Shown piece by piece: positions 24,419 to 33,140 of a stretch of 50,923 bases of DNA. The translations under genes were made by a program, and so were the position numbers. This stretch comes from Campylobacterota bacterium (GTDB taxonomy: Bacteria > Bdellovibrionota > Bacteriovoracia > Bacteriovoracales > Bacteriovoracaceae): NCBI GenBank assembly GCA_003650125.1, contig QNFX01000012.1, forward strand, positions 1 through 50,923, given 5' to 3'. The notes below the pieces were generated by a model. The model worked only from the letters and a program-made list of their open reading frames with translations. It had not been told where the DNA came from and made no database searches. Each line of letters begins with the position of its first letter. Position 1 is the first letter of the stretch.

Positions 24419-24448
24419 ATTTTATTTTTGTATCAAGAAGTTTGTCAA
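24419..24448 (-). promoter_or_regulatory. Promoter of the large Cys-rich gene
   Basis: On the minus strand TTGACA (24443-24448) is separated by 18 bp from TAAAAT (24419-24424). An AAGGAG ribosome-binding site follows before ATG 24386. The same hexamers and spacing occur before the smaller paralogue at 27460-27489. Confidence 0.75.
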
Positions 24449-24562
24449 TTTAATGGGGCAATATATCACCTAATTAAATCTTAAATAATATAACTTGTAC
24501 TGAATAAAAGTCGAGTAACTTAGAATGTTAAGGGAATGGGCCAAATACCTAGGCCCTAACAG

Positions 24563-25603
24563 TTATCTTGAACCTTTTAGAATTTCATCAACAATATCAA
24601 CATCGATATATTTATTGCCACTTCTTCTAATTAGCTTATCTGGTTTAACCGCAATAAAATCAGGGTGTGCTCTGCGAGAGTCGGAAATATTTCCTTTAGT
24701 CCACAGTCCATAATCTACAATAAAGTTTTCACCTTCCCAGTTACCATAGAGATCATAATAATATGCTCTATTATCATAATCCGTTCCGACAAAAGATGGT
24801 TTAACAAAAGGAGAAGCTGTTCTTAAACGTAAATCAACATGAACCACATGGGGATTATCGATATCTTTTTTTATTTTAATGATTGCTCCATAAACTGGAA
24901 CATTCCACACCTGGTAACCAGCATCAAAATCCATAATGAAAGGCTTCTTTTTTTCGAAAAGCTCAGTATTTAAAATTGTGTGGAGTTGTTCAGGATAAAT
25001 ATCTTCATAAACATCCCCAAAGTGAGCATTATTCCTCTGGCCATAGGTATATTCCTTACCAGGATAGGATTTTTCATAGGTTTTAATTAAAAGCGCTTTT
25101 AAATCCTGCACCCGAAACTTAATTCCTTTCTTCGTAACTGGGGCAACAGGCTCATCTTCCATAATCGAGGCAATGGCCCAAGCATGGCACAGTCCGGACC
25201 ATTTAGAGGCATTTTGATTGAAGATTTCTTCCTCTTCAAATTCCCGACTACTGCCAGAGTTCATACCAATCTTTCTAGTGTAGCGATCGTATCTTTTAAG
25301 GGTTGAGTCCGCCCCTTCATCTGAATCTTCAAATAATTCAGTCTTATATATTGGATACCACCATGAAGACCAAGGTTTTTTCTCTAAATAAAATCTTACC
25401 TCACCTTCTTTTACCACTGCCTTACCGTATTTAGCGACAGCACTGGTAAATGGTATACCTGAAGGTCTCATTGGAGGCATATTTTTAAAGATGTCATCCA
25501 CTTCAATGTATTCACCGTAGTTATAAGACAAGTCAGGTGTATACGCAAAAGTGGTAGTAGAAAAAATTAAAAGATTAAAAACAAAAAAAATTTCCTTCAT
25601 CAT
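24563..25603 (-). CDS. Secreted transglutaminase-elicitor-like protein, type B
   Basis: A 346-residue secreted protein (signal about residues 1-20), a close paralogue of the next gene upstream: shared segments include FTSAVAKYGKAVVKEG/FTRAVMKYGKAVVKEG, KPWSSWWYP, YEDIYPEQ and the ending IVDEILKGSR/LVDEILKGSR. The probable active-site motif is WSGLCHAWAIAS at about residue 137, with downstream DFDAGYQVWNVPVYGA and HPDF. The GLCHAW block and D/H-containing later motifs relate it to the type-A proteins. Cross-linking or amide hydrolysis is a family-level guess. RBS AGAGG lies upstream. Confidence 0.6.
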   Translation of the reverse strand: MMKEIFFVFNLLIFSTTTFAYTPDLSYNYGEYIEVDDIFKNMPPMRPSGIPFTSAVAKYGKAVVKEGEVRFYLEKKPWSSWWYPIYKTELFEDSDEGADSTLKRYDRYTRKIGMNSGSSREFEEEEIFNQNASKWSGLCHAWAIASIMEDEPVAPVTKKGIKFRVQDLKALLIKTYEKSYPGKEYTYGQRNNAHFGDVYEDIYPEQLHTILNTELFEKKKPFIMDFDAGYQVWNVPVYGAIIKIKKDIDNPHVVHVDLRLRTASPFVKPSFVGTDYDNRAYYYDLYGNWEGENFIVDYGLWTKGNISDSRRAHPDFIAVKPDKLIRRSGNKYIDVDIVDEILKGSR

Positions 25604-25621
25604 GGGAAACCTCTTATTTAA

Positions 25622-25655
25622 AAGAAGAATGGCCCTTCATTAGACTATTCTTCTT
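25622..25655 (-). terminator. Hairpin between the two type-B genes
   Basis: Arms AAGAAGAAT and ATTCTTCTT pair perfectly with a 16-nt loop. On the minus strand the 3-prime arm runs into TTTT, so it may partly terminate transcription after the first type-B gene. Confidence 0.45.
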
Positions 25656-25731
25656 AATTAGAAACTATTTAAACAAGACTGAAAAGTTTTTTTATCGTCA
25701 ACTGATCTATCAGGACCTGACTAAAGAATTC

Positions 25732-26778
25732 TTATCGGCTACCTTTTAAAATTTCATCTACCAATGCGATGTCAATAAATTCATTTTTAGTTCTTCTCTT
25801 AATGCTATCTGGTTTTACGACAATAAAATCAGGGTGATTTCTTCTTGAGTCGATCATCCCTCTCTTCACCCAGATACCGTAATCAACTACAAAGCGATCT
25901 GGAGCTTCCCAGCTTCCATAGAGGTCGTACTTATAAGAGAAAGTTAATGTTGTGGTGCCAACATAATTTGGATCATTCACATAAGGTGTGGCAACAGTTA
26001 AAAAAGTGTTCACATGAACTACACTAGAATTATCTGGATCTTTTTCTACAATGACCTTCGCTCTATAAACAGGAACATTCCACACCTGAAAGCCAGCATC
26101 AAAATCCATTAGAAAGGGTCTTTTCTTTTCAAATAATTCTGCATTTAAAATAGTATGAAACTGTTCAGGATAGATATCCTCATAAACACTGTCCCAATTT
26201 GCATTATTTCTCTGGCCATAAGTTTCTTTGGGGTAGGAGCCTTCATAACTTTTAAGTAACAGCGCCTTTAAATCTTGAATTCTAAATTTAATGCCATTTT
26301 TAACAACTTCTTTTGTGGGCTCATCCTCCATAATCGAGGCCAGCGCCCAGGCATGACAAAGTCCGGCCCATCCTCCTGATTGAGGATCATAAACTTCATC
26401 TTCTTCAAAGTCTCGGCTACTGCCAGAATTTGGTTTTATCTTTTTTGCATATTGATCATATCTTTGAAGTGTTGATATTTCCCCTTCATCAGATTCTTCA
26501 AAAATTTGACGATCATGAGTTGGGTACCACCATGAGGACCAGGGTTTTATGTCGGAGCTTGCGATAATTTTTCCTTCCTTAACTACCGCCTTTCCATATT
26601 TCATTACCGCCCTCGTAAAAGGAATTCCACTCGGTCTTGTGGGGGCCACATTATCCAGTTCTTGAAAGAGTTCTACATACTCTCCCTCATTGTAGGGATA
26701 TTCCACATAAGAGGCATTCGCCAGTGGCATGACGAGTAAAATTAGGATCTTAAAAATAAAAAAATTTCCTAGTTTCAT
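25732..26778 (-). CDS. Secreted transglutaminase-elicitor-like protein, type B (second paralogue)
   Basis: A 348-residue secreted protein (signal about residues 1-22). The motif WAGLCHAWALASIMEDEP at about residue 139 contains the presumed catalytic Cys and a following His. Other landmarks are GIKFRIQDLKALLLKSYE, then DFDAGFQVWNVPVYRA and HPDFIVVKPD. It is strongly similar along its whole length to the neighbouring type-B gene, so the pair arose by tandem duplication. It follows the small Cys-rich gene by 60 bp on the same strand, with a terminator-like hairpin in between, so read-through may set a Cys-rich : enzyme ratio. RBS is GAGGG before ATG 26778. Confidence 0.6.
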   Translation of the reverse strand: MKLGNFFIFKILILLVMPLANASYVEYPYNEGEYVELFQELDNVAPTRPSGIPFTRAVMKYGKAVVKEGKIIASSDIKPWSSWWYPTHDRQIFEESDEGEISTLQRYDQYAKKIKPNSGSSRDFEEDEVYDPQSGGWAGLCHAWALASIMEDEPTKEVVKNGIKFRIQDLKALLLKSYEGSYPKETYGQRNNANWDSVYEDIYPEQFHTILNAELFEKKRPFLMDFDAGFQVWNVPVYRAKVIVEKDPDNSSVVHVNTFLTVATPYVNDPNYVGTTTLTFSYKYDLYGSWEAPDRFVVDYGIWVKRGMIDSRRNHPDFIVVKPDSIKRRTKNEFIDIALVDEILKGSR

Positions 26779-26799
26779 GGAAATCCCTCATGGAAAAAA

Positions 26800-26821
26800 G
26801 GGATGGCCCGATGGCCATCCC
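26800..26821 (-). terminator. GGGATGGCC hairpin with T run behind the small Cys-rich gene
   Basis: Perfect 9-bp stem GGGATGGCC-CGAT-GGCCATCCC. On the minus strand it is followed by TTTTTT, giving an intrinsic-terminator shape directly before the ribosome-binding site of the type-B gene. This suggests attenuation within a C-B-B transcript. Its stem repeats that at 22891-22910. Confidence 0.75.
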
Positions 26822-26838
26822 AAAATTTTAATTCAGTC

Positions 26839-27429
26839 TTATTTTACCCAGTAATTTAGATTCGGGGTATATTTTGCAGGAACTTCATGTGGAACTGGCC
26901 CAGGAGGTTTTTGACCTGGTCCTTTAGGACAGAAGTCAACATAAAGACCTGTAGGCTTGGATTCACTATCTCCATCCATTAATTTTTCTTTACACCATTC
27001 AACAACGCTATCTACATCTTTAATTTCTTCACATGTAACACCTTGAACGGTAATAGATGTGTAGTTTTTCATCTGGATGTATCTTGGACAAGGAACTTTA
27101 ATTGGAGGAAGTTCATATGAGAAATCTTCCGTTAACTCTCCTAGATCTTTGTCGCAGAAAATAGATACTGTCATCTCTCCACTTTGTGGAAGATTAACAG
27201 AATCTCCATTTTTTCCTGGAACCCAAGTGTAATTAACATCTTCACACTTGATCAAGATGTTTGAGGGGGGTAACTGGTTACCTGCTGAATCTGGATCCTC
27301 ACAAGCTGCTTTGATTCTGTCCCAGAAATCTTCAACATCACCTTGTGGGTATTCAGAGGTATTAACGTTTGCAAATGCTAGATTGCTTGCAAACAACAAC
27401 ACTAATAAACTGAAAAATCCTTTTTTCAC
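26839..27429 (-). CDS. Secreted Cys-containing protein (type C, small)
   Basis: A 196-residue protein starting with GTG 27429, which has AGGAG 6 nt upstream. The signal peptide (MKKGFFSLLVLLFASNLAFA) is nearly the same as in the 487-aa paralogue. The rest equals that protein's N-terminal domain (PQGDVEDFWDRIKAACEDPD, AGNQLPPS, CDKDLG, QGVTCEEIKDVDSV, VDFCP) but lacks the Pro/Cys repeat half. It ends in a short Pro-rich tail. It heads a minus-strand run with the two type-B genes. The domain occurs only beside type-A/B proteins in this window. Function unknown. Confidence 0.68.
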   Translation of the reverse strand: MKKGFFSLLVLLFASNLAFANVNTSEYPQGDVEDFWDRIKAACEDPDSAGNQLPPSNILIKCEDVNYTWVPGKNGDSVNLPQSGEMTVSIFCDKDLGELTEDFSYELPPIKVPCPRYIQMKNYTSITVQGVTCEEIKDVDSVVEWCKEKLMDGDSESKPTGLYVDFCPKGPGQKPPGPVPHEVPAKYTPNLNYWVK

Positions 27430-27459
27430 GTTTGCTCCTTTCGTTTAGGGTTTACAAGA

Positions 27460-27489
27460 ATTTTATTGACTATTGATAACTGCTGTCAA
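27460..27489 (-). promoter_or_regulatory. Promoter of the small Cys-rich gene
   Basis: On the minus strand TTGACA (27484-27489), an 18-bp spacer and TAAAAT (27460-27465) precede GTG 27429. Hexamers and spacing are identical to those of the large paralogue, although the surrounding sequence differs. Confidence 0.75.
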
Positions 27490-27564
27490 TAAAAATTGAA
27501 AATAACTTGTCCTGTGTTAGCCTAATAAAATATTACAAAGATCTTTAAAATCAAGAGGTAATCT

Positions 27565-29073
27565 ATGAGAAAACTAGTCTACTTTATTCCATTCTTTATT
27601 TTATTCACTCTTAATGTGGGAGCAAATGATAAAACCCAATCTCCTAAGTTAAAAACTTTTTTAAATAATTTTTCTAAAGATCATTTTAAAACATTCCTGA
27701 AAAAACCTTACAGCAGTGCTGCCCCAAGAATAATAAAACAGTCTGGTTTTAACAGTTATTTTAAAATAAAAAATAATTTATCTAATAAAGCTGAAATTGG
27801 TTGGGAAGATAATATTAGAACCTTAGTGGAACCATCTCTAAAAAGACTCATTAAAAATATTTATGAAATTAAAGATAATCAAAATGATACTAACTCTTTA
27901 AAACCAACCTATTGGACTGCTTATTGGTGGAGTACTTATAATGGACAACTTGGGGCCAGACTAGGACTTCGAAATTTTCTAATGCTATTTGATTGGAAAG
28001 ATAAATATCAATATATAAAGGATAATCCAATATCTTCTTTTATAAAAAGAGATTTAGTTAGAAAGCTTTCACCCTCTGAAAAATATGATCTCTTAGTAGG
28101 AGATCCTAATTTATCTCTTACCAAATATATGTGGAAAAGGGGTGAGGACTCCATGTATAATTATGGACAAATTTTTAACTGGGATGGACTTTGTGATGGA
28201 CTGGCCATTGCTTCTGTTACACTTCCAAGGCCATCTAAGGCCATAACGGTATACTCCCGGGATGGAAATATTCCAATTAAGTTCTATCCCGAAGATATCA
28301 AAGCGCTTGGTTCACTTCTTTACTCTAATTCCCGTCCTCCTTATAGAATGATTGGGACTAGATGTGATAATCGACTTCCTGAGATTGATGAAAATGGCCG
28401 TTTTCTGGCAAGGGAGTGCTTCAATATCAATCCTGGTGCTTTTCATTTAACTCTCGTTAATCAAATTGGTTTGGCCAAGAGGGCCTTCGTTATGGATAGT
28501 GTTTCTTCAGCTGAAGTTTGGAACTACCCTGTAGTTGGTTACACCTTTAAATATTTTAATCCCCAGACGCTAGAAGAAGTGGAGAAAATGGAAAATGGAA
28601 TCATACCCTACGAAGATTTCACCAAAGATAAGTTCAGTAAATATCGTTCAAAAAAAGTGGCCAAAATTATTGGAGTTCAGGCCGATATTACTTTTTTAAA
28701 AGATCGAATTGCTACCTTTAAAGACGTTGAAACTGACAAGCATAATGAACCAGGCCTGGTCATTTACCGCTATGACTTGGAGTTAGATAAAAATGGAAAA
28801 ATAATCGGTGGTGAATGGTATCATGGCCACCATCCTGATTTTTTATGGGTAACTCAAAAAGGGATAAAGGCCAAGGGACCTTATGATAATGAAATCAAAG
28901 GAACCTGGAATCCTACCAAAGAATTAATTCCTGCAACATGGGCCAATGTGGCAATAAAATCTTCTGTGGGTGGTGAAGTAGCGGCCCCAATTGTTGAGGC
29001 CTTATTCAATCTTTCCCATGAAGGGGTTGATGGACTTAATCCGAATCAAAAAAGTTTTAATAAAAGAAGATAG
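27565..29073 (+). CDS. Secreted transglutaminase-elicitor-like protein, type A, with intact Cys
   Basis: A 502-residue secreted protein (signal about residues 1-20; AGAGGT before ATG 27565). The motif FNWDGLCDGLAIASVTLPRP, near residue 210, retains the presumed catalytic Cys that is Ser in its paralogue at 21.3 kb. Later blocks include EDIKALGSLLYS, then FHLTLVNQIG, VWNYPVVGYTFKYFNP, YRYDLELDKNGKIIGGEWY and HPDFLW, which is the pattern I associate with the transglutaminase-elicitor family. Compared with the other type-A protein it has about 60 extra N-terminal residues. Its 3-prime end overlaps the convergent SLC13 gene by 28 bp. Confidence 0.62.
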   Translation: MRKLVYFIPFFILFTLNVGANDKTQSPKLKTFLNNFSKDHFKTFLKKPYSSAAPRIIKQSGFNSYFKIKNNLSNKAEIGWEDNIRTLVEPSLKRLIKNIYEIKDNQNDTNSLKPTYWTAYWWSTYNGQLGARLGLRNFLMLFDWKDKYQYIKDNPISSFIKRDLVRKLSPSEKYDLLVGDPNLSLTKYMWKRGEDSMYNYGQIFNWDGLCDGLAIASVTLPRPSKAITVYSRDGNIPIKFYPEDIKALGSLLYSNSRPPYRMIGTRCDNRLPEIDENGRFLARECFNINPGAFHLTLVNQIGLAKRAFVMDSVSSAEVWNYPVVGYTFKYFNPQTLEEVEKMENGIIPYEDFTKDKFSKYRSKKVAKIIGVQADITFLKDRIATFKDVETDKHNEPGLVIYRYDLELDKNGKIIGGEWYHGHHPDFLWVTQKGIKAKGPYDNEIKGTWNPTKELIPATWANVAIKSSVGGEVAAPIVEALFNLSHEGVDGLNPNQKSFNKRR

Positions 29074-30464
29074 ACTCCAGATAATATTAGGGCCGAAAAA
29101 ATATTCATTATAAATCCGGCCCTAATCATATCCTTCATTTTAACCAGACGACTTCCAAAGACAATCGCATTAGGTGGTGTGGAAACAGGAAGCATGAAAG
29201 CTAGGTTACAGGCCATGGCCACGGCCAGGACTGGCGCTAGGGGATTTATCCCGGCCTCCTGACAAGAAACTATGATGATGGGAATTAAAATATTAGCAGA
29301 CGCAGTGTTTGATATTACTTCCGTTATATAAATAGTCGATATAACCACCACAATTAGCGTGTACTTAAAATAATCTCCCGAAATATTTTTTAAAACCCCA
29401 TCGGCAATAGTATTAGCAAGCCCAGTGGAAAATAAAATGGCCCCCAAGCTTAGACCAGAACCAAAAAGTAAAAGTGAGGCCCAATCTATTTTCAAAGCAT
29501 TCTCTGGCCCTAATATTTTCTCTCCCTTTAGAGGAAGGGTAAAAAGAAGTGAGGAAAAAAATATGGAAACCACCCCCGCAGGTAATCTTCTTTTAAATTC
29601 AGTAGAAATTATATGATCACTTCCCAAAAACATTTCTACAAAACCCGGCAAAAACCAAAGAACTACTACAGTAAAAAAAAGAGAAATCACAATTTTTTCA
29701 TTTTTAGAGAGGGGACCACTTTTTATGATGGAGTTTTTTTGTATTTTGGCCACATCTTTTAAATCCATTGAATGGATAAAATTAAAATAAAGAAAGATCA
29801 ACATGACCACAGTGATGGGAAAAGCAATTAGAAACCAAGATAAAAATACAAAATTAATGTTAGCTAATGTTGCCAAAAAACCTAAGGCCAACATATTGGG
29901 AGGAGAGCCGATTGGTGTTCCAAGCCCCCCAATTGTTGCGGCATATCCCATGCCAATTAAAATTTTAGATTCACGCGCCTTATCAGATATCCCCATATTT
30001 TTTAAACTTCCCAAGACTATCGGAAGCATCATAGCAGTAGTTGCAGTATTACTCACCCACATGGAAAAAGTGGCGGTTAAAAGATAGATTGCCATTATGG
30101 TTCTTCGAGGATGACCGTGAATAATTTTTAAGTTGAGAATAAAAAGAGAGATCTTTTTATCAAGTCCTATTCTCTCCATTGCTTTGGCCAAAAAAAAGCC
30201 CCCCATGAAAAGAAAAATAATAGGATTACCGAAGGGGCCAAAAGCGGTCTTAGCATCAATGATTCCCATGATAACGGAGGCACTCACTCCAAATATTCCA
30301 GTTATAAAAAGGGGAAGAGAAGTTAAAATCCAGCCACAAATGACCCATATAAAAATGGCGAGAAATTTTTGTTGATTTGCCGCTATATCAAGGGGCAATT
30401 GCAACACTATGACAAATAGCACCGGCCCAATAAATATTCTTAATTTGGAAAATAGATTACTCAT
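29046..30464 (-). CDS. SLC13/DASS-family anion (dicarboxylate) transporter
   Basis: A 472-residue integral membrane protein with about eleven helices. Both family signatures are present: SNTATTAMMLPI at about residue 140 and SNTASANILIPI at about 390, each the SNT/P-type motif that binds sodium and a carboxylate. Such transporters import C4-dicarboxylates, citrate or sulfate with Na+. No neighbour narrows the substrate. It is transcribed toward, and overlaps, the type-A gene. Confidence 0.88.
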   Translation of the reverse strand: MSNLFSKLRIFIGPVLFVIVLQLPLDIAANQQKFLAIFIWVICGWILTSLPLFITGIFGVSASVIMGIIDAKTAFGPFGNPIIFLFMGGFFLAKAMERIGLDKKISLFILNLKIIHGHPRRTIMAIYLLTATFSMWVSNTATTAMMLPIVLGSLKNMGISDKARESKILIGMGYAATIGGLGTPIGSPPNMLALGFLATLANINFVFLSWFLIAFPITVVMLIFLYFNFIHSMDLKDVAKIQKNSIIKSGPLSKNEKIVISLFFTVVVLWFLPGFVEMFLGSDHIISTEFKRRLPAGVVSIFFSSLLFTLPLKGEKILGPENALKIDWASLLLFGSGLSLGAILFSTGLANTIADGVLKNISGDYFKYTLIVVVISTIYITEVISNTASANILIPIIIVSCQEAGINPLAPVLAVAMACNLAFMLPVSTPPNAIVFGSRLVKMKDMIRAGFIMNIFSALILSGVYLLLLKLF

Positions 30465-30592
30465 TACAAAATATTTATCGGCAATCCCGAGCTAACTTGT
30501 AAGGTACATAAGTATAAATAAATAAATAATTTCTATTGATGGTACGTCCGTTATTTGGATATTATTTCGAAATTAAAACCCAGGAGTAATTA

Positions 30593-31360
30593 ATGAAATT
30601 GATTCTTATAGGCCTTGTCTTTCTTTTTTCTTGTAGTCTAATTACCAATAGATCTCCAGAAGATATTAAGGCCGATCAATTTTACAACTTGGGTAATGAT
30701 AAAATTTTAGAAAAAGATTTTGAAAGTGCCCGCGACCTTTTTGCCAAGGCGGCAAAGCTTAGACCTCATGATGCCAAGATTGTCCAAAACTTGGGAATGA
30801 CTTACATCTTTAAAAAAGATATCGACACTGCTATCAAATATTTAAAAAAGGCCATTACTATAGATGAGAACAATAGTGAAGCAAGAGGAAATCTCGCCTC
30901 AATTTATTTTGGGAGAGAAGACTTTGCCCAGGCAAAAATTCATTATCTTAAATTAATGGAAAACTCTAAATATAAAAAACATTACCAGGCCAATAATAAT
31001 TTGGCCTATATCTATCAAAAAGAAGACAACGGACTTGAGGCCAGAAAGTATCTTATCGTACTGGCGAATAACAATAAGAATAATTGTTTAATTCACACTA
31101 AGATTGGAAAAATTGATTTGGAATTAAAAAATTATAAGAGGGCCTTAAAACATTTCAGCACTGCCATCGCTTCACCTTGCTATCTTAATCCCGAACCTCT
31201 TTATTTAAAAGGATTAATGTTTGATTACCTTCGAAGATATAGTGAGGCCAGAACAACTTATAAAGAGCTCACCACTAAATTCCCTACGACTATTTTCGCC
31301 TCATTCGCTCATGCTAGAATTGCCAAAATTACAGGAGAAAAGGATAGAAAACGTCTCTAA
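30593..31360 (+). CDS. TPR-repeat lipoprotein
   Basis: A 255-residue protein with a lipoprotein signal (MKLILIGLVFLFSC, Cys at residue 14) and at least five tetratricopeptide repeats from about residue 28: for example YNLGNDKILEKDFESARDLF, AKIVQNLGMTYIFKKDIDTA and ARGNLASIYFGREDFAQAKI. TPR lipoproteins such as PilF, NlpI or BamD scaffold envelope machines. A PilF-like role is possible but no pilus genes are nearby. AGGAG precedes the ATG. Confidence 0.85.
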   Translation: MKLILIGLVFLFSCSLITNRSPEDIKADQFYNLGNDKILEKDFESARDLFAKAAKLRPHDAKIVQNLGMTYIFKKDIDTAIKYLKKAITIDENNSEARGNLASIYFGREDFAQAKIHYLKLMENSKYKKHYQANNNLAYIYQKEDNGLEARKYLIVLANNNKNNCLIHTKIGKIDLELKNYKRALKHFSTAIASPCYLNPEPLYLKGLMFDYLRRYSEARTTYKELTTKFPTTIFASFAHARIAKITGEKDRKRL

Positions 31361-31467
31361 ATAAGGATTCTTAACGTATTTACAATATGTTACTCCTTTT
31401 CTAAAAGTTTTACACTCCTTCTAGTTTCACCTGTATTATCCAGTATTTATCATTATAATGGCCGCAT

Positions 31468-32751
31468 ATGAAAAATTGGAAATTGCTACTTATATTTATC
31501 TTTTCACTATCTTCTTTTGCCGGGGAATTTAATGTTCTCACTTACAATGTTGCCGGTCTTCCCCAAATCATTGGCAAAAAAAATGGACAAAATGGGGAAG
31601 AAAAACACCCGTTAATTAGTCCTCTTTTAAATGATTATGACATTGTGCTTTTGCAAGAAGATTTCTCTTATCACGACCTTCTCGTTAGAAGTATTTATCA
31701 TCCTTTTTTTAGCAAGCAAAAAAAGAGTGGATTTTTCAGACTAGGAGATGGACTCAATCGTCTCTCTCAATTTCCTTTTAATGGCCTTACCAGAGAAAAA
31801 TGGAGCAAATGCTTTGGAATTTTCAGAAGTAGTTCTGGTAACGATTGCCTTACCCCAAAAGGATTTAGCATTGCCACTCATGAAATGGCCCCTGGTATTT
31901 TTGTCGATATTTATAATCACCACGGTGAGGCGGGAAATACTATAGGTGATTCTATCGCCATAAAAAAAAATATTAAGCAATTCATTGAATATATAAAAGA
32001 CCACTCTGGTCACCGTGCTGTCATCCTCGCCGGAGACTTCAACCTACATGAGAATGATCCCATTGATAAAAAACATTTATCCAATATTTTAAATTCACTT
32101 GATCTAAAAGATACTTGCAAAGAACTGGAATGTGACAATTACAATCATATTGATAGAATCTTTTATCGTTCAGGCCATGGCATAGATCTTAGCGCACTCG
32201 AATGGGTTAATAATAATGAGTTGTTTAAAGATAAAAAAGGAAATAACCTTTCTGACCATCCCCCAATATCTGTTAGATTTAATTGGAAAAAAAGTGAAGT
32301 AGCAAAAAGAATAATCTCCCTTAGAGCTCTAAATAGTGGACTCTGTCTAGGCAGAGGGCAAGATAACAAAGCAGTTCAAGTAGATTGTAGTAACAAGGTC
32401 CAATTAGAAGTAATACCTACTAAAGATTATTCCATCAGCTTAATGGATGTTGAGACAAAGACATGTCTAGATATTATCAGAGGTAGCAAACGCAACAAAA
32501 GAGATTTAATTTTTGGCCCCTGTCATTTCAAAAGTCATCAAAGATTTTTTCTAGAGGACTTCAACTATGGAAAACTCCACTATCTAATAAATAGACATTC
32601 TAAAAAATGTTTAGATGTTTATAAAAATAATAAAAATGAAGGTGGCAGAATTGTCCAATTCAAATGTCACCAAGATGATAATCAATTGTGGGATATCTTA
32701 GAAAACAATCTATATTTTAAGAAATCCCTTTCATCTTCTCATAAATTTTAA
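31468..32751 (+). CDS. Secreted endonuclease/exonuclease/phosphatase-family enzyme with C-terminal ricin-type lectin domain
   Basis: A 427-residue protein with a signal peptide (about 1-18). The EEP fold runs to about residue 275: FNVLTYNVAGLPQ, then LLQEDF, NHHGEAG, LAGDFNLHENDP, DRIFYR and LSDHPPISV, supplying the metal Glu, the Asp/Asn pair and the SDHxP catalytic His. This order fits DNase I/sphingomyelinase C-type enzymes. From about 285 a beta-trefoil lectin follows, with LNSGLCLGRGQDNKAVQ, KTCLDI, KKCLDVYKNN and NQLWDI (QxW). The lectin may target the enzyme to a cell surface. Whether it cuts nucleic acid or phospholipid/sphingomyelin is open. Confidence 0.85.
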   Translation: MKNWKLLLIFIFSLSSFAGEFNVLTYNVAGLPQIIGKKNGQNGEEKHPLISPLLNDYDIVLLQEDFSYHDLLVRSIYHPFFSKQKKSGFFRLGDGLNRLSQFPFNGLTREKWSKCFGIFRSSSGNDCLTPKGFSIATHEMAPGIFVDIYNHHGEAGNTIGDSIAIKKNIKQFIEYIKDHSGHRAVILAGDFNLHENDPIDKKHLSNILNSLDLKDTCKELECDNYNHIDRIFYRSGHGIDLSALEWVNNNELFKDKKGNNLSDHPPISVRFNWKKSEVAKRIISLRALNSGLCLGRGQDNKAVQVDCSNKVQLEVIPTKDYSISLMDVETKTCLDIIRGSKRNKRDLIFGPCHFKSHQRFFLEDFNYGKLHYLINRHSKKCLDVYKNNKNEGGRIVQFKCHQDDNQLWDILENNLYFKKSLSSSHKF

Positions 32752-32753
32752 TT

Positions 32754-33140
32754 ATGTCACGTTACCTACTTATGGCCTTGGGCCTGACTAGTCTGGCACT
32801 TGGTATCTTGGGATCAGTTTTACCTATTCTACCTACTACTCCCTTCATCCTACTGGCCGCTTACTTATTCTCAAAGAGTTCAGACAAGCTCTACAAATGG
32901 CTCATAAAAATCCCTAAATTTGGACAAGTTATTAGTGATTGGAATGAAAATGGAGTGGTAGGCCTTAATTCAAAACTTATCTGTGTCCTAAGCTTAATTC
33001 TGGTGGTGATCTATATTTCCTTTTTAACCGAATTCACCTTTTTTATAAAAACCTTTCTAACTCTGACTTTATTTTTGGCAGGGCTATTTGTAACCACCAG
33101 ACCTAGTGGCGAAAAAAATATAAAGACTAAAATTTTATAA
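32754..33140 (+). CDS. YbaN/DUF454 family inner-membrane protein
   Basis: A 128-residue protein with about four hydrophobic helices, matching YbaN (DUF454): the N-terminal GxxxxxLGxxGxxLPxLPTTPF pattern (here LGILGSVLPILPTTPFILLA) is diagnostic. The start is 2 bp after the EEP-lectin stop, with no ribosome-binding site of its own in the gap, suggesting coupling. It overlaps the convergent aldehyde dehydrogenase gene by 14 bp. Function of the family is unknown. Confidence 0.88.
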   Translation: MSRYLLMALGLTSLALGILGSVLPILPTTPFILLAAYLFSKSSDKLYKWLIKIPKFGQVISDWNENGVVGLNSKLICVLSLILVVIYISFLTEFTFFIKTFLTLTLFLAGLFVTTRPSGEKNIKTKIL

